Shown here: positions 63,268 to 64,000 of the stretch, in pieces
Layout: each line of letters begins with the position of its first letter
Numbering within the stretch: the first letter of the stretch is position 1
Origin: Paenibacillus sp. yr247
GTDB taxonomy: Bacteria > Bacillota > Bacilli > Paenibacillales > NBRC-103111
Reading direction: 5' to 3'
Assembly (NCBI RefSeq): GCF_900103825.1
Contig: NZ_FNIF01000001.1
Span: forward strand, 124,001-188,000
DNA: 64,000 nt
Position numbers and translations under genes: made by a program
The notes under the pieces: model-generated
What the model saw: the letters and a program-made list of their open reading frames with translations, nothing else
Database searches by the model: none
What the model was told of the DNA's origin: nothing

Positions 63268-63436
63268 TTACTGTACTTTGCTTATTCTTATTTGTATAAC
63301 CCTAAACTGATTAATAAGTTGTCCTAGACTGCCATTCGCATCCGTGCCGACTTTCAAATCCACAAGCCGGCCAACCCATCCGCAGCTCAAGGCAATCAGA
63401 GAAAAAAATAAGTACATTCCTCAGCGTTTTGTTCAT
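63268..63436 (-). pseudogene. Possible small membrane/secreted protein remnant with homopolymer frameshift
   Basis: ATG 63436 (minus strand) starts MNKTLRNVLIF, then meets a run of seven T residues. If one T is removed, the frame continues SLIALSCGWVGRLVDLKVGTDANGSLGQLINQFRVIQI to a stop at 63268. As it stands, the frame is broken. I do not recognise the family, and coding status is weak. It occupies part of the 423-bp gap before iolD. Confidence 0.25.
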
Positions 63437-63528
63437 TTGAATATACATGATTAAGAAGCACTAGCGGAGAGATTATCAAAATTTTTTTTGTATAAAATTG
63501 TTAGGATCAGTACGTTAGAAAAAAATAG

Positions 63529-63620
63529 TTGTAGCAAATTAAAACCTGTAGTAATATCGAATTAAGCGCTTAACCTATCTGGGGATTAAGTGCTTAAAAG
63601 ATGGAAGATTAAGCGCTTAA
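63529..63620 (+). promoter_or_regulatory. iolD promoter with three TTAAGYGCTTAA operators
   Basis: TTGTAG (63529-63534) and TAATAT (63552-63557) are 17 bp apart. Three palindromes follow: TTAAGCGCTTAA (63562-63573), TTAAGTGCTTAA (63586-63597) and TTAAGCGCTTAA (63609-63620). Their centres are 24 and 23 bp apart. All lie from about the transcript start onward, so bound repressor would block the promoter and elongation. Confidence 0.75.
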
Positions 63621-63653
63621 TCCCTCGGGATAGAAAAGGAGATTGAGATACCT

Positions 63654-64000
63654 ATGAGCACAATCCGATTAACGATGGCACAGGCATTACTTCGATTCTT
63701 GGACAGTCAATATATTTCAGTTGATGGGACCCAGAAGAAGTTTGTTGAAGGTGTTTTCGGCATTTTTGGGCATGGCAACGTAACAGGGATTGGCGAAGCA
63801 TTGGAACGAAGCGCTGGTGATCTAACTTATATCCAAGGAAAGAATGAACAAGGAATGGTTCATTCCGCAATCGCTTTCGCCAAGCAAAGAAATAGGCATC
63901 AAATTTATGCTTGCACCAGTTCAATTGGTCCAGGAGCATTGAACATGGTAACAGCCGCAGCTACTGCGACAGTCAATCGGATTCCGGTGCTGCTTCTACC
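63654..64000 (+). CDS. iolD: 3D-(3,5/4)-trihydroxycyclohexane-1,2-dione hydrolase IolD (3' end outside window)
   Basis: ATG 63654 follows AAAGGAG. The visible 115 residues are the start of a thiamine-diphosphate enzyme PYR domain: [35 protein letters not shown], and [17 protein letters not shown] with the cofactor-activating Glu. [20 protein letters not shown] follows. This is the characteristic IolD sequence; the full protein is ~640 residues. It opens the ring of the inositol-derived diketone in myo-inositol catabolism. The rest of an iol operon probably lies beyond the window. Confidence 0.95.
   Translation, partial: MSTIRLTMAQALLRFLDSQYISVDGTQKKFVEGVFGIFGHGNVTGIGEALERSAGDLTYIQGKNEQGMVHSAIAFAKQRNRHQIYACTSSIGPGALNMVTAAATATVNRIPVLLL

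Overview
The window looks like a chromosomal stretch of a low-to-moderate GC, endospore-forming Firmicute, most probably Paenibacillus or a close relative (inference). Supporting features are a Spo0E-like phosphatase with Spo0A boxes, a CdaS-type diadenylate cyclase, a LysM-GH18 spore-lytic enzyme, several LplABC-type sugar transporters, large AraC regulators with membrane sensor domains, and lipoprotein binding proteins. I saw no rRNA, tRNA, CRISPR array, prophage or complete insertion sequence.

Layout. 0-2 kb: the end of a sensor kinase, a Spo0E-like gene, a truncated-haemoglobin remnant and an AraC regulator. 2.4-10.6 kb: a secreted GH13 alpha-glucan hydrolase, an LplABC-type transporter, a Gfo/Idh/MocA oxidoreductase and an MFS permease, with catabolite-repression (cre) candidates. 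10.9-18.2 kb: mixed housekeeping and sporulation genes (azoreductase, Ohr, CdaS, SleL-like, asparaginase II-like, GNAT, GpsA-like). 18.2-22 kb: gene remnants, then UDP-glucose dehydrogenase with a GT4 glycosyltransferase, and a frameshifted secreted protein. 22.2-30.2 kb: an Opp-type ABC importer, a HAD hydrolase and a LacI regulator, preceded by three copies of one palindromic operator. 30.3-44 kb: a GH95 alpha-L-fucosidase, a decayed GH95-like remnant, a membrane AraC regulator, a second LplBC plus binding-protein operon, and a 1,498-residue multimodular GH27 enzyme. 44.1-47.3 kb: a GntR regulator, an SDR, an SGNH hydrolase and a broken enolase-superfamily dehydratase. 47.6-53.8 kb: a frameshifted alpha/beta hydrolase, a nitrate/sulfonate-type ABC importer, and a CitA/CitB-type two-component system. 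53.9-58.8 kb: a LacI-controlled operon of a sugar isomerase-like protein, two membrane proteins, a bile-acid/sodium-type symporter and a 2-hydroxyacid dehydrogenase. 58.9-64 kb: an MFS efflux pump, a DoxX fragment, a formaldehyde-dehydrogenase-like zinc enzyme, a beta-propeller protein, and the start of iolD behind three operator copies.

How it works together. Much of the window is plant-polysaccharide scavenging: secreted glycosidases, at least three sugar-type ABC importers, cytoplasmic glycosidases and local regulators. The most informative signal is a 13-bp dyad (ATCATACAYGATA) that occurs twice upstream of the GH95 fucosidase and again before the GntR gene, the SGNH gene and the broken dehydratase about 14-16 kb away. 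This suggests one fucose-type regulon split across two loci. A second useful signal is a nearly identical promoter (CAATTGTACC, then TATAAT, then a cre) before the GH95-like remnant and before the second Lpl operon; these two promoters flank the AraC regulator gene.

Decay is also striking. I count at least nine broken or truncated genes, several beside intact relatives of the same pathway.
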